DNA from: Streptomyces sp. sk2.1
GTDB lineage: Bacteria > Actinomycetota > Actinomycetes > Streptomycetales > Streptomycetaceae
Length of the DNA: 45,954 nucleotides
Direction: 5' to 3'
Assembly (NCBI RefSeq): GCF_008120935.1
Contig: NZ_RDBO01000016.1
Span: 1-45,954, forward strand
Below the pieces are notes generated by a model that saw only the letters and a list, made by a program, of their open reading frames with translations, searched no databases and was not told the DNA's origin. Of this stretch, positions 24,318 to 32,583 are shown piece by piece. Both the position numbers and the translations under genes were made by a program. Every line of letters starts with the position of its first letter. Within the stretch, counting starts at the first letter, position 1.

Positions 24318-26420
24318 GTGGGCACACCGCCGGCACCGGTCCCCGGACGGAAACCTGAGCCGCGCACCGATCACGGCCGCGGCTCCACCGGGGCGGCCGT
24401 CCTGGTGCTCCTTCTCGTCGGGGTCGCCGTGGTGGGCATGTGGCACCTGACCCAGGGGACGTCGGGTGTGGGCGTCCGGGACCTGGTTCGGTATCTCGCC
24501 GGGGACCGGGAGGACACGGGCGGGGCGCCGGTCGGTGAGATCTTCACCGGCTCGCGCCTGCCGCGCCTGCTCGCGGGCGTGGCGGTGGGCTTCGCCCTCG
24601 GCGCCGCCGGCGCGCTGCTGCAGTCCGTCACGCGCAACGCGCTCGCCTCCCCCGACACCCTCGCGGTCACGGCCGGGGCCTACTTCACGCTCTCGCTCCT
24701 CGCGGCCCTCGGCCTCACCGTTCCGCTGTGGGCATCGGGCGCCGTCGCCTTCGCCGGCGGCCTGCTCGCGGCGGCGCTCGTGCCGGCCCTCGCGGGCCGG
24801 GCCGCCGGCACCTCGGGCACCCGCCTCATCCTCGCCGGATCGGCGATGGCGATGGCCCTGGACTCGGCGACCGCGATGCTGCTCATCCTGTTCGAACAGA
24901 ACACGACCGGCCTGTTCGCCTGGGGAAGCGGTTCGCTCGCGCAGCTGAACATCGACGCGTCGGTACGTGCCTTCCCCCTCATGGCCGTGGTGCTGTGCGT
25001 CGCCCTGGCGATGTCCCGGAAGCTGGACGTGATGGGCCTCGGCGACGACGCCGCGTCCTCCCTCGGCGTGCCGATCCGTGCCACCCGGGTGACCGCCGTG
25101 CTCTGCGCGGTGCTCCTGACCAGCACGTCGGTGACGCTCGCGGGGCCGATCGCCTTCGTCGGACTCGGCGCCCCCGTCCTGGCCCGCCTGCTCGCGGGAC
25201 GGGTCCGGGCGCTGCGTCGGCACCTCCTCATGGTGCCCGCCTCCGGGATGCTCGGCGCCTTGCTCATCCTGCTCGCGGACGCGGCGCTGCGCGCGGTGCA
25301 GGGCGCCGGGGAGGCCGCCTCCATTCCCACGGGCGTACCGACCGCGCTGCTCGGCGCCGTCGTGATCGTGGTCCTCGCACTCCGTCTGCGCGACGCGGGC
25401 GGACTCCGGCAACCCCCACGCGCGCGGGTCGCCGTCCGGTCGCGCCGGGCGTTCCTCCTCGTCGTGCTCGGCGCGGTGGCGCTCCTGGCCGCGGCGGTCC
25501 TCGTGGCGACCCTCGCGGGGAGCCTCTGGCTGCGGACGGGGGACATCGCTCTCTGGATGCGGGGAGCCGCCCCGGACCTGATCGGCCAGGCACTCGACGA
25601 CCGGGTCCCGCGCGTGGTCGCCGCGGTGCTCGCCGGCGCGGCGCTGGGGCTGGCCGGATGCGTCGTGCAGAGCTCGGTCCGCAACCCGTTGGCGGAGCCG
25701 GGAGTCCTCGGCATCACGGCGGGTGCCGGGCTGGGGGCGGCGGGCGTCGCGACGTCGGGCCTGTCCGGCGGCCGGCCGGTGCTCATCGCCGCGGCGGTGG
25801 CGACGGGGCTCGCCACGTTCGCGGTGATCGCCCTGCTGGCCTGGCGCGGCGGCTTCCTGCCCGACCGGTTCGTGCTGATCGGCATCGGCTGCGGGTACGG
25901 CCTCAGCTCCGTCACCACCTTCCTCCTGCTGCGTGCCGACCCGTGGAACACACCCCGGATCTTCACCTGGCTCTCCGGCACGACCTACGGGCGTACGCTG
26001 CCCGACGTCGTACCGGTCGCGGTGGCCCTGGTACTCGCGCTCCCCGTGCTGCTCGGCATGCGTCACCGGCTCGACCTGCTCGCCGTCGACGAGGACACCC
26101 CGCGCGTGGTCGGCGTCGGGCCGGAACGCACCCGCTTCGCCGCACTGGCGATCGCCGCGGTGCTCGCGGCGCTCAGCGTGATCGCCGTCGGCGTCATCGG
26201 TTTCGTGGGGCTCGTCGCCCCGCATCTCGCCCGGTCCCTGGTGGGCGCCCGGCACGGCCGGGTGATCCCGGTCGCGATGCTGCTCGGCGGAGTGCTGGTC
26301 TGCGTGGCCGACGCCCTCGGCCGCACTCTCGTCGCACCTGCCCAGATGCCGGCGGGCCTCATGGTCTCCCTGGTCGGCGCTCCGTACTTCATCTGGGTGC
26401 TCCGGAGGTCCCGCGCATGA
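24246..26420 (+). CDS. Fused FecCD-type siderophore permease (FhuB-like)
   Basis: About 724 residues containing two FecCD permease domains in tandem, as in FhuB, so a single chain could form the whole membrane channel. The first half (about 45-380) has 'SRLPRLLAGVAVGFALGAAG', 'TRNALASPDTLAVTAGAYF', 'WGSGSLAQLN' and 'TLAGPIAFVGLGAPVLARLL'. The second (about 400-720) has 'DDRVPRVVAAVLAGAALGLA', 'RNPLAEPGVLGITAGAGLGA' and 'IGFVGLVAPHLARSLVGARH'. Each half has roughly nine or ten hydrophobic segments and the conserved Gly-Leu-x-x-Pro coupling helix that contacts the ATPase. The GTG at 24246 overlaps the binding-protein stop. Any of three tandem GTG codons could be the real start, giving a variable polar N-terminus of up to 40 residues. 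Confidence 0.92.
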   Translation: MNPRQEVNAQQEVNPRQEADVRREVGTPPAPVPGRKPEPRTDHGRGSTGAAVLVLLLVGVAVVGMWHLTQGTSGVGVRDLVRYLAGDREDTGGAPVGEIFTGSRLPRLLAGVAVGFALGAAGALLQSVTRNALASPDTLAVTAGAYFTLSLLAALGLTVPLWASGAVAFAGGLLAAALVPALAGRAAGTSGTRLILAGSAMAMALDSATAMLLILFEQNTTGLFAWGSGSLAQLNIDASVRAFPLMAVVLCVALAMSRKLDVMGLGDDAASSLGVPIRATRVTAVLCAVLLTSTSVTLAGPIAFVGLGAPVLARLLAGRVRALRRHLLMVPASGMLGALLILLADAALRAVQGAGEAASIPTGVPTALLGAVVIVVLALRLRDAGGLRQPPRARVAVRSRRAFLLVVLGAVALLAAAVLVATLAGSLWLRTGDIALWMRGAAPDLIGQALDDRVPRVVAAVLAGAALGLAGCVVQSSVRNPLAEPGVLGITAGAGLGAAGVATSGLSGGRPVLIAAAVATGLATFAVIALLAWRGGFLPDRFVLIGIGCGYGLSSVTTFLLLRADPWNTPRIFTWLSGTTYGRTLPDVVPVAVALVLALPVLLGMRHRLDLLAVDEDTPRVVGVGPERTRFAALAIAAVLAALSVIAVGVIGFVGLVAPHLARSLVGARHGRVIPVAMLLGGVLVCVADALGRTLVAPAQMPAGLMVSLVGAPYFIWVLRRSRA

Positions 26421-26581
26421 CATCGGGCGCAGCGCTCCGGACCGGGGGCATGGTCCCCGGTCCGGAGCCCTCCCCCGGGTCACCGATCGCCCGGACCTCC
26501 GGACCGAAGTCCGCTCGGTCGTGGAGACCCGCTGCCGCAGCCCCGTTCCCCGTCCCCTCCGACCCCTTGAGGAGTACCGGA

Positions 26582-27652
26582 ATGCCGCCCCGTCGGGCCA
26601 TGTCCGTGAAGAGCACCGTCGTCCCGTTCGAGCCCGCCGCGCCGCCGGCCCCGTTGAGCCGGCTCGTCCACCACGACGTTCTGGAACGCTGGCGCGCGGC
26701 CGACCGCTCCGCCCACGCCCCGCACATCGTGGCCGTTCCGAGGGGCGACGGCGAGGACTGGGCCGCCGCCGCGCTCGTGACGGCACGCCCGCACACGGCC
26801 TACCTGAAGATCGTCGATGCCGTCGGCGATGTACCGAGAGCCGTCGAAGCCGTGGTCTCCCACGCCCGCCACCGGGGGCTCGCGCAGGTCAAGTGGGAAG
26901 GGTGGACGGTGGGCCCCGGGGCCGCCACCGCCGTCGGCTTCGTCCCGCTGAGTGCTCCGCGCACGCCCGCGGAGGAGGCGGGCGGGCCCCGCGCGGGCTA
27001 TGTGCGCCGGTTGCACGACGGTGCGGTGGCCGAGCCCCCGTACTACGGGCAGACGACACACTTCACGTGCGGCGCCGTCACGGCCCTGGTCGCGCAGGCG
27101 CACGCGGGGAGGCTGCCGCGGGAATCGCTCGACCGCCGGGCGGAGCTGACGCTGTGGCGCGACGCGACGAACTTCCCCGCGTGCGAGCCCGTCGGACTGG
27201 GTGTCGCCGTGCGCCGGGCGTGGCCGTCGTCCCCGGTCACCGTCTTCCTCGACGCGGACCGGCCCGTCCTGCTCGACCAGTACCCGGCGGACGAGCAGGA
27301 GTGGCGGGCCGTGCTCCAGCGTGCCTCTCGGGCGGAGGCCGGACGGGTCGGTGTCCCGATCGACTCGCACCGGCTGTCCATGACCGCGATCCGGAGCGCG
27401 CTCGGCCGGGGGGAGCAGGTGCTGCTCCTGGTCTCGCTCGCCGGCATGCAGGGGTTCGACGTACCGCACTGGGTTCTCTGCCACGGCGTCGTGCCGGGCG
27501 CCGTCGTGATCGAGGACCCATGGACCAACACCGCCGCGGGGGACACCTGGGTCGACGCCCACCTGCTGCCCGTGCCGGACCTGTCGCTCGACACGATGTC
27601 GACGATCTCCCCGGACGGTTTCCGGGGTGCCGTGATCATCGGCCCGGCGTGA
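26582..27652 (+). CDS. Peptidase C39-like family protein in the siderophore operon
   Basis: A 356-residue protein with a papain-like C39 fold in its C-terminal half. Cys163 in 'YYGQTTHFTCGAVTALVAQA', His296 in 'FDVPHWVLCHGV' and Asp312 in 'VIEDPW' form a plausible triad. Residues 30-125 resemble a GNAT-like domain ('AYLKIVDAVGDVPRAVEAVV', 'AQVKWEGWT'). There is no signal peptide. I prefer ATG 26582 because GAGGAG lies just upstream; an in-frame ATG at 26417 overlaps the permease stop and would add 55 unstructured residues. It may trim or hydrolyse an imported peptide siderophore, but that is inference from position. Similar genes beside siderophore transporters occur in Streptomyces, as far as I recall. 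Confidence 0.7.
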   Translation: MPPRRAMSVKSTVVPFEPAAPPAPLSRLVHHDVLERWRAADRSAHAPHIVAVPRGDGEDWAAAALVTARPHTAYLKIVDAVGDVPRAVEAVVSHARHRGLAQVKWEGWTVGPGAATAVGFVPLSAPRTPAEEAGGPRAGYVRRLHDGAVAEPPYYGQTTHFTCGAVTALVAQAHAGRLPRESLDRRAELTLWRDATNFPACEPVGLGVAVRRAWPSSPVTVFLDADRPVLLDQYPADEQEWRAVLQRASRAEAGRVGVPIDSHRLSMTAIRSALGRGEQVLLLVSLAGMQGFDVPHWVLCHGVVPGAVVIEDPWTNTAAGDTWVDAHLLPVPDLSLDTMSTISPDGFRGAVIIGPA

Positions 27653-27926
27653 GCGGCGGGCCGTCACAGGGCGGTCGCCGACCGGTTGCGTGCTCCTCCG
27701 CCGGGTTCCCCATGTGCGATCGATGTGCGGTCGGCGGTGTGGCCTTGCCGCGTACGTCTCCGCGTGACCGGAGCGTGGGAGGCGTCGGCCACGGCGAGAC
27801 GGCGCCGTTGCAGTCGCCGTCGTCCTCGTTCTCGGCGGCTGCCCGCAGGATGCCGTACGTGCCGGTTCCGTACGGTCCGCCGCTGTTCGGCCTGCCGGAG
27901 AAAGAGGGCCGCCGCACCCGGCATGC

Positions 27927-28763
27927 TCAAACGGTGTCGGTGCGTCGTCGTGCCAGGTCCGCTGCGATGCCGTCCAGGACACCGGCAAGACCTGAGGCGA
28001 ACAGGGAGTCGAGATCCCAGGGGTCGGCGCCCGCTCGCATGGCGCGGGCCAGCCGGGGATACGCCCCGGGTTCGTACAGCGGGCTCTGCGCGCCGTCCGG
28101 GGCTTTCGCCCCCTGTTTCGTGGAAGCCTTCGACTGGCGCTCCGCTTCCGCGTCGCTCACGAGGATCAGCGCCACGCCTTGCACGTAGGAGGCGAACATG
28201 AACATGTAGCGGAAGGCATCGGCCGGTTCGAGGTCGAGCCCGTCGAACGAGGAGAAGGCGCTCTCGCTGTCCGCCGCGAGTGCGGGGCTGAAGTACGCGC
28301 GGGTCGTCATCATGACCCTCGGCAGGATCCACGGATGGCGGTGATACAACTCCCAGTCGCGGTGCGCGGCGCGTTCGAGGCCGTGACGCCAGTTCCGCGG
28401 GGGTGAGTCGGGCAACGGCACGTCGGTCATCGCGGCTTCCACCATCAGGGTCACCAGGTCGTCCTTGGAGGCCACATGCCGGTAGAGGGACATCGCGCCG
28501 GTGCCGAGTTCCGTGGCGACCCGGCGCATCGACAGCGCGTCGAGCCCCTCCGCGTCCGCGATGACGATCCCGGTCCGCACGATGCGCTCGACGGTGAGGT
28601 GCCGCGCACCGTCATCGCTCTCCGGGGCACGGACCGGTGCTTCCTCCCGGCGCGTTCGGTAGGCCCTCGCCTGGCACGCACGGGAGCAGTAGGTTCTCGG
28701 CCGTCCCCGCCCGGTGGACTCAAGCGCCCTTCCGCACGACGCGCATGTCGACTGCACGGACAT
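27927..28763 (-). CDS. TetR-family repressor with N-terminal Cys4 zinc-finger motif
   Basis: A 278-residue regulator. Residues 7-30 contain 'CASC' and, 15 residues later, 'CSRAC' (Cys7, 10, 26, 30), a likely zinc-binding knuckle placed ahead of the TetR domain. The HTH lies at about 58-100: 'RIVRTGIVIADAEGLDALSM', 'RRVATELGTGAMSLYRHVAS', 'KDDLVTLM'. The C-terminal domain ('FDGLDLEPADAFRYMFMFAS') is of the TetR_C_1 type common in tetracycline- and drug-responsive members. ATG 28763 has AAGGAG upstream. It is divergent from a DHA2 exporter, with a 19-bp palindrome between them, so it most likely represses the exporter until a drug binds. Confidence 0.9.
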   Translation of the reverse strand: MSVQSTCASCGRALESTGRGRPRTYCSRACQARAYRTRREEAPVRAPESDDGARHLTVERIVRTGIVIADAEGLDALSMRRVATELGTGAMSLYRHVASKDDLVTLMVEAAMTDVPLPDSPPRNWRHGLERAAHRDWELYHRHPWILPRVMMTTRAYFSPALAADSESAFSSFDGLDLEPADAFRYMFMFASYVQGVALILVSDAEAERQSKASTKQGAKAPDGAQSPLYEPGAYPRLARAMRAGADPWDLDSLFASGLAGVLDGIAADLARRRTDTV

Positions 28764-28813
28764 CTGCACACTCCTTTTCGTCACAACCATGGCGTGTGAC
28801 GTAATCCTATTAC

Positions 28814-28825
28814 ATCGACGTCGAT
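28814..28825. promoter_or_regulatory. 12-bp palindrome near the TetR promoter
   Basis: ATCGACGTCGAT is a perfect palindrome 51 bases upstream of the TetR ATG. Just before it, GTAAT-CCT-ATTAC (28801-28813) is another dyad in a local AT-rich patch that may include the TetR -10 region. Confidence 0.4.
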
Positions 28826-28904
28826 CACTCCGATCTGATTCAAATTGGCAGCTCAAAAAGCCTTTGCGGCAATTTCGCGCGCATGCGTACCCTGTATGCC
28901 GTCA

Positions 28905-28923
28905 ACGCGTACGACGTACGCGT
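28905..28923. promoter_or_regulatory. 19-bp perfect palindrome, probable TetR operator
   Basis: ACGCGTACG-A-CGTACGCGT lies in the divergent region, 56 bases upstream of the exporter start. Its length and symmetry suit a TetR-family dimer. Confidence 0.7.
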
Positions 28924-28978
28924 CCGGAGGGTGACCAAAACCCGTCCGGACCTTGCACGGATCAGGAGAGGGCTGGGC

Positions 28979-30592
28979 ATGACCGCACAAGAAGGAAGAG
29001 CCGGGAACAGGGAGTGGGCCGGTCTCGCCGTCCTGGTGCTGCCCTGCCTGCTCGCGTCCATGGACATGTCCGTCATGTTCATCACCCTCCCGTCCCTGGC
29101 GGCCGACCTCGGCCCGAGCAGTTCCGAGCAACTGTGGATCATGGACTCCTACGGGTTCCTCCTTGCCGGGCTGCTCATCACCATGGGCACACTCGGTGAC
29201 CGCTTCGGACGGCGGCGGGTGCTGCTCGCAGGCGCCGCGGCCTTCGGCGTCGCGTCGGTCCTGGCGGCCTGCTCGACCAGCCCGGGGACCCTCATCGCGG
29301 CCCGCATGCTCCTGGGCATCGCCGGCGCCACGCTGGCACCGTCCACCCTTTCCCTGATCCGGAACATGTTCCACGACGCCGCGCAACGGGCCACCGCAGT
29401 CGGCATCTGGACAGCCGGATTCGCGGGCGGCGCCGTGCTCGGCCCGATCATCGGCGGCCTGCTCCTGGAGCACTTCTGGTGGGGATCGGTCTTCCTCATC
29501 AACGTGCCGGTGATGGTCCTGCTGCTGGTCCTCGGTCCGCTGCTGCTCACCGAGCGCCGCGACCCCGAGCCGGGCCGTTTCGACCTGCTCGGCGCCGCCA
29601 TGTCCCTCGTGGCCGTGCTCAGCATCATCTACGGCATCAAGACCATGGCGGAACACGGCCCCGGGTGGGTTCCCCTGGCGTCCGGCGCCGCCGGGCTCGC
29701 CGTGGGCGCGGCATTCCTCCGCCGCCAGCACAGGACTCCGAATCCGATGATCGACATGCGGCTGTTCCGCACCCGCCGGTTCACCGTTCCCCTGCTCATC
29801 GACGCGCTGGCGACGTTCGGGCTGGTCGGATTCAGCCTGTTCAACTGGCAGTTCATGCAACTCATCCTGGAAATGGGGCCATTGGATTCGGCTCTGTGGT
29901 CCCTGCCCACCTTCCTCGTGATGCCCGTGGGTATCGCGCTGGCGACCGCCACCGCCCCCCGCATCGGCAAGCACAACGTGGTCGCCGCCGGGCTGCTCGT
30001 GGCGACGGCCGGCTACGTCGTGCTGACCCTGCTCCGGGCCGAATCGGGAATCATCCACCTCGTCGGCGGCATGACCGTCGTCTCGATCGGCATCGGCGCC
30101 GTCTCCGCCGTCGTCACCGAGGTGATCCTCTCCGCCGCACCGCCGGAACGGGCCGGGACGGCCTCCGCCCTGGCCGAGACCTCGGCCGAATTCGGCGGCG
30201 CACTGGGCATCGCGCTCCTGGGCAGCATCGGCACCACCGTCTACCGTTCCGTACTGGCCGCCAAGGCTCCCGACAGCCTCACGCCCGAAGAACTGGAGGC
30301 GGCGAAGAGCACCCTGGGCGGCGCGGTCGAGACCGCCACCACCCTCCCGACGGGCACCGCCGACGCACTGCGGAACGCAGCCTTCGACGCCTTCACCCAA
30401 GAGGCCCGGATCGCCTCGGTCGTCAGCGCCGTCCTGATGACCGGAGCAGCTGTCCTCATCGCCATCCTGCTGCGCACCACCCGCACACGGACCGGGCCCG
30501 AGGTCACCCGATCCGCAGCGGAGCGCCATGACGGGGGCCGGTCTGGGAACCCGCCCCAGGCAGGCGTCGGCCCTGTCCATCCAGTCCCTTGA
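28979..30592 (+). CDS. DHA2-family (14-TM) MFS drug exporter
   Basis: A 537-residue proton-driven exporter of the EmrB/QacA type. Motif A appears as 'GDRFGRRRVLLAG', motif C as 'GIWTAGFAGGAVLGPIIGGL', and the start of TM1 as 'LLASMDMSVMFITLPSLA' with the membrane Asp characteristic of DHA2 members. Fourteen hydrophobic segments can be counted. ATG 28979 is chosen for its AGGAGAGG ribosome-binding site; the frame is open to 28883 but that stretch covers the operator palindrome. A polar tail of about 35 residues ends the protein. It is divergent from the zinc-finger TetR gene, its likely repressor. The substrate is unknown; it could give self-resistance to the peptide made nearby. Confidence 0.93.
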   Translation: MTAQEGRAGNREWAGLAVLVLPCLLASMDMSVMFITLPSLAADLGPSSSEQLWIMDSYGFLLAGLLITMGTLGDRFGRRRVLLAGAAAFGVASVLAACSTSPGTLIAARMLLGIAGATLAPSTLSLIRNMFHDAAQRATAVGIWTAGFAGGAVLGPIIGGLLLEHFWWGSVFLINVPVMVLLLVLGPLLLTERRDPEPGRFDLLGAAMSLVAVLSIIYGIKTMAEHGPGWVPLASGAAGLAVGAAFLRRQHRTPNPMIDMRLFRTRRFTVPLLIDALATFGLVGFSLFNWQFMQLILEMGPLDSALWSLPTFLVMPVGIALATATAPRIGKHNVVAAGLLVATAGYVVLTLLRAESGIIHLVGGMTVVSIGIGAVSAVVTEVILSAAPPERAGTASALAETSAEFGGALGIALLGSIGTTVYRSVLAAKAPDSLTPEELEAAKSTLGGAVETATTLPTGTADALRNAAFDAFTQEARIASVVSAVLMTGAAVLIAILLRTTRTRTGPEVTRSAAERHDGGRSGNPPQAGVGPVHPVP

Positions 30593-30633
30593 GGTGCTGG
30601 TCAGCGGCGTAGCCGCGAAAACGCTCCGTCTGC

Positions 30634-32340
30634 TCAGCCCTGCTCGTCCCGTGCTGCGGCCAGGCTCGCCTCGATGGCCTCCTCGTCCGACATCCCGCTC
30701 CTCTTCAGGTCGCGCGGGCGCCACGGGTCGTCGCTGCTCGTCCAGGTGCGGTTGATCGCCTCCTGCAGCCGGGACAGATAGGCCTCACCGTCGCGTTCGT
30801 ACTGCCGCACCTCGGCGGCCTCCAGGCGGATCAGCCTCGACCCGTCCACGGCGCTGTACCAGCAGCGCGCGTTCATGAAGAGATGCTCGCCCACGGCATA
30901 CAGGACCCAGGTGTTTTTGTCGGTCGCGATCCGCTGCGGGCGTTGTGCTTCCCGCGCGATCCGGGCGGCATCGCCCCACCGCTCCACCGGCGGTACCTTC
31001 TCCGGGGGCCGGCGATAGGTGTCGTTGAGCGAGACGTACTCGAAGGTCGGGTCCGCGTCGCGGTGCAGCGCGAAGAGGATGTGCCGGTGGCAGATCGTGC
31101 AGCCCAGCTGTGCCTCGACGCGTTCCATCAGTCCGGAGTCGTGCAGGCGGAGCATGTCGTCCAGCGCCACCCGGTTGTGCGCCCGGCGGAGACGTCCGGC
31201 GGCGACCCCGGCGCGCAAGGCCGTGATCGTCGCGTCCACGTCGACGCCGCCGGGCGCCGATGCCGCCCTGATCAGCGTGCCCGCGCAGCCGGGGCAGCGC
31301 TCGTCGGCGGGATCGGTCCCGGCGTACGTGTCCTCCGCCGTCACCTGGATGAGCTTCAGACGGCCCGGTGCGTCCTTCTGGGCCCACCCGTCGTAGAAGA
31401 CCTTCACGAACCCGTTCCCGACGGCGTAGGTCGCGTTCGGGCTCACGCGTCCGGCGATCGGCTCACCGAGTGCCGCCTCCACCTGGCTTCTCGAGGCGTC
31501 CCGGCTCAGCCCGGGGATCAGGGTGCCGAGCCCCGTGAAGCCGTGCGGTGCGGCCTCGGTGGGCCGGACGTGGAAGAGGATCGCCGTCACCACCCCGTCC
31601 CGGAGCATGATCTCGCCGCCGGAGCCGAACGTCAGGTACCGGTCGTGGTGTGCGGGCGCACCGACCTCGAACTCGCTGATCACCGGGTCCGATCCGAGCA
31701 GGCCGACGACACGCCGCACGGTGTCGTCGCGCTCGGCCGTCAGGAGGGCGTCGTTGTACGGCTCGAAGGCCTGCCGCACCGCGGTTGCCCGGGCCGCTGC
31801 CCGGCGTTCCGCCTCCTGCGCGCGCCGGGCGCGCTCCGCGTCGCTGATGATCAACGGCTCGACGCCGAACCACAACCGCTTCTCGAACGCCTCGCGGTCC
31901 CGGGAACGTGTCAGATCGACCTGGCACAACGTCGCCAGTGAATCCCGAAGACCGCCCCGGAAGCGCTTGTTCGTCATGGTCAAGTACTGCTCGACCTGGG
32001 AATCGGCGCCCCCGAGGATCATGTCGATCACCCGCCGGCATTTTCCCGGCGGCCGCGCCGGGGCGGCGTCGGAGTGGAAAACGGCGAGTTCACCGAAGAG
32101 CACGGCGAAGACGGCCCAACACCGAAGTGCGCTGCGCTCCGCGGCGGCGATCTGCTGCGCGGTCACCTCGAAGCAGAAAAGATCGTTCCGGCCGTTCCGG
32201 GCGACCTGCACATTCAGCGTCCCGCGACCGTCCCCGCGGACGTCGATGAACGGCTCGTCCCCGCCCTGGTCGGGCAGCAGCCACAGCCGCCGTACGCCCC
32301 TGCCGGGCGTCCGGTCCCGCGGGCTTCGCCTCCTGCTCAT
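30634..32340 (-). CDS. Uncharacterised 568-residue Cys-rich protein
   Basis: I do not recognise this protein. It starts at ATG 32340 with a strong GGAGGAGGGG ribosome-binding site, has good actinobacterial codon use, and shows no signal peptide or membrane helix. A charged helical stretch lies at 165-195 ('DAERARRAQEAERRAAARAT'). Residues 220-340 look like beta-rich sequence ('GEIMLRDGVVTAILFHVRPT', 'NGFVKVFYDGW') of the kind seen in immunity-type proteins. Two Cys pairs follow: Cys349/352 ('CPGC') and Cys414/417 with a following His ('CTICHRH'), which could bind zinc. It is convergent with the exporter gene and divergent from the endonuclease gene. It may belong with the nuclease in a defence or mobile-element module, but only position suggests this. 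Confidence 0.75.
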   Translation of the reverse strand: MSRRRSPRDRTPGRGVRRLWLLPDQGGDEPFIDVRGDGRGTLNVQVARNGRNDLFCFEVTAQQIAAAERSALRCWAVFAVLFGELAVFHSDAAPARPPGKCRRVIDMILGGADSQVEQYLTMTNKRFRGGLRDSLATLCQVDLTRSRDREAFEKRLWFGVEPLIISDAERARRAQEAERRAAARATAVRQAFEPYNDALLTAERDDTVRRVVGLLGSDPVISEFEVGAPAHHDRYLTFGSGGEIMLRDGVVTAILFHVRPTEAAPHGFTGLGTLIPGLSRDASRSQVEAALGEPIAGRVSPNATYAVGNGFVKVFYDGWAQKDAPGRLKLIQVTAEDTYAGTDPADERCPGCAGTLIRAASAPGGVDVDATITALRAGVAAGRLRRAHNRVALDDMLRLHDSGLMERVEAQLGCTICHRHILFALHRDADPTFEYVSLNDTYRRPPEKVPPVERWGDAARIAREAQRPQRIATDKNTWVLYAVGEHLFMNARCWYSAVDGSRLIRLEAAEVRQYERDGEAYLSRLQEAINRTWTSSDDPWRPRDLKRSGMSDEEAIEASLAAARDEQG

Positions 32341-32571
32341 GGCCCCTCCTCCTACGTCTCACGCTCGCGCCGCTTCCTCTTCCCCACGAGGTCCCGCCGC
32401 ACCTCCGGCCTCCCGACCGTCCGTGCCGACGCCCGGAGGGTCACCGCCACTCCCGGCATCGTGCCGGCGCGGCCCCGTACGGCTCGACGGAACCCTCGGT
32501 CATTCTCGTCGATGATGCACGGGGCGATGCGGGCCGAGGCGCTCGGGATCCGTTGCCGCGTCGCGGGCCGT

Positions 32572-32577
32572 TAGTCT
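32572..32577 (+). promoter_or_regulatory. -10-like hexamer for a leaderless nuclease message
   Basis: TAGTCT lies seven bases before the nuclease ATG (32584), and no Shine-Dalgarno is present. This spacing suits a leaderless transcript starting at the ATG, common in Streptomyces. No convincing -35 is seen. Confidence 0.35.
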
Positions 32578-32583
32578 GTCGGT

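Noticed and set aside
24003..26786. Minus-strand open frame of 927 codons opposite the permease
   Set aside because: The composition (Arg/Gly/His/Glu) has no motif, while the opposite frame is a clear FecCD permease.
27636..27917. 93-codon minus-strand frame after the TetR gene
   Set aside because: The peptide is Gly/Asn/Pro-rich with a run of acidic residues, but it has no ribosome-binding site or recognisable family. It was considered as a precursor peptide, but no maturation enzyme is nearby.
30600..30620. Small hairpin GCGGC-GTA-GCCGC between the exporter and the 568-aa gene
   Set aside because: Only five base pairs in GC-rich DNA, so not distinguishable from chance.
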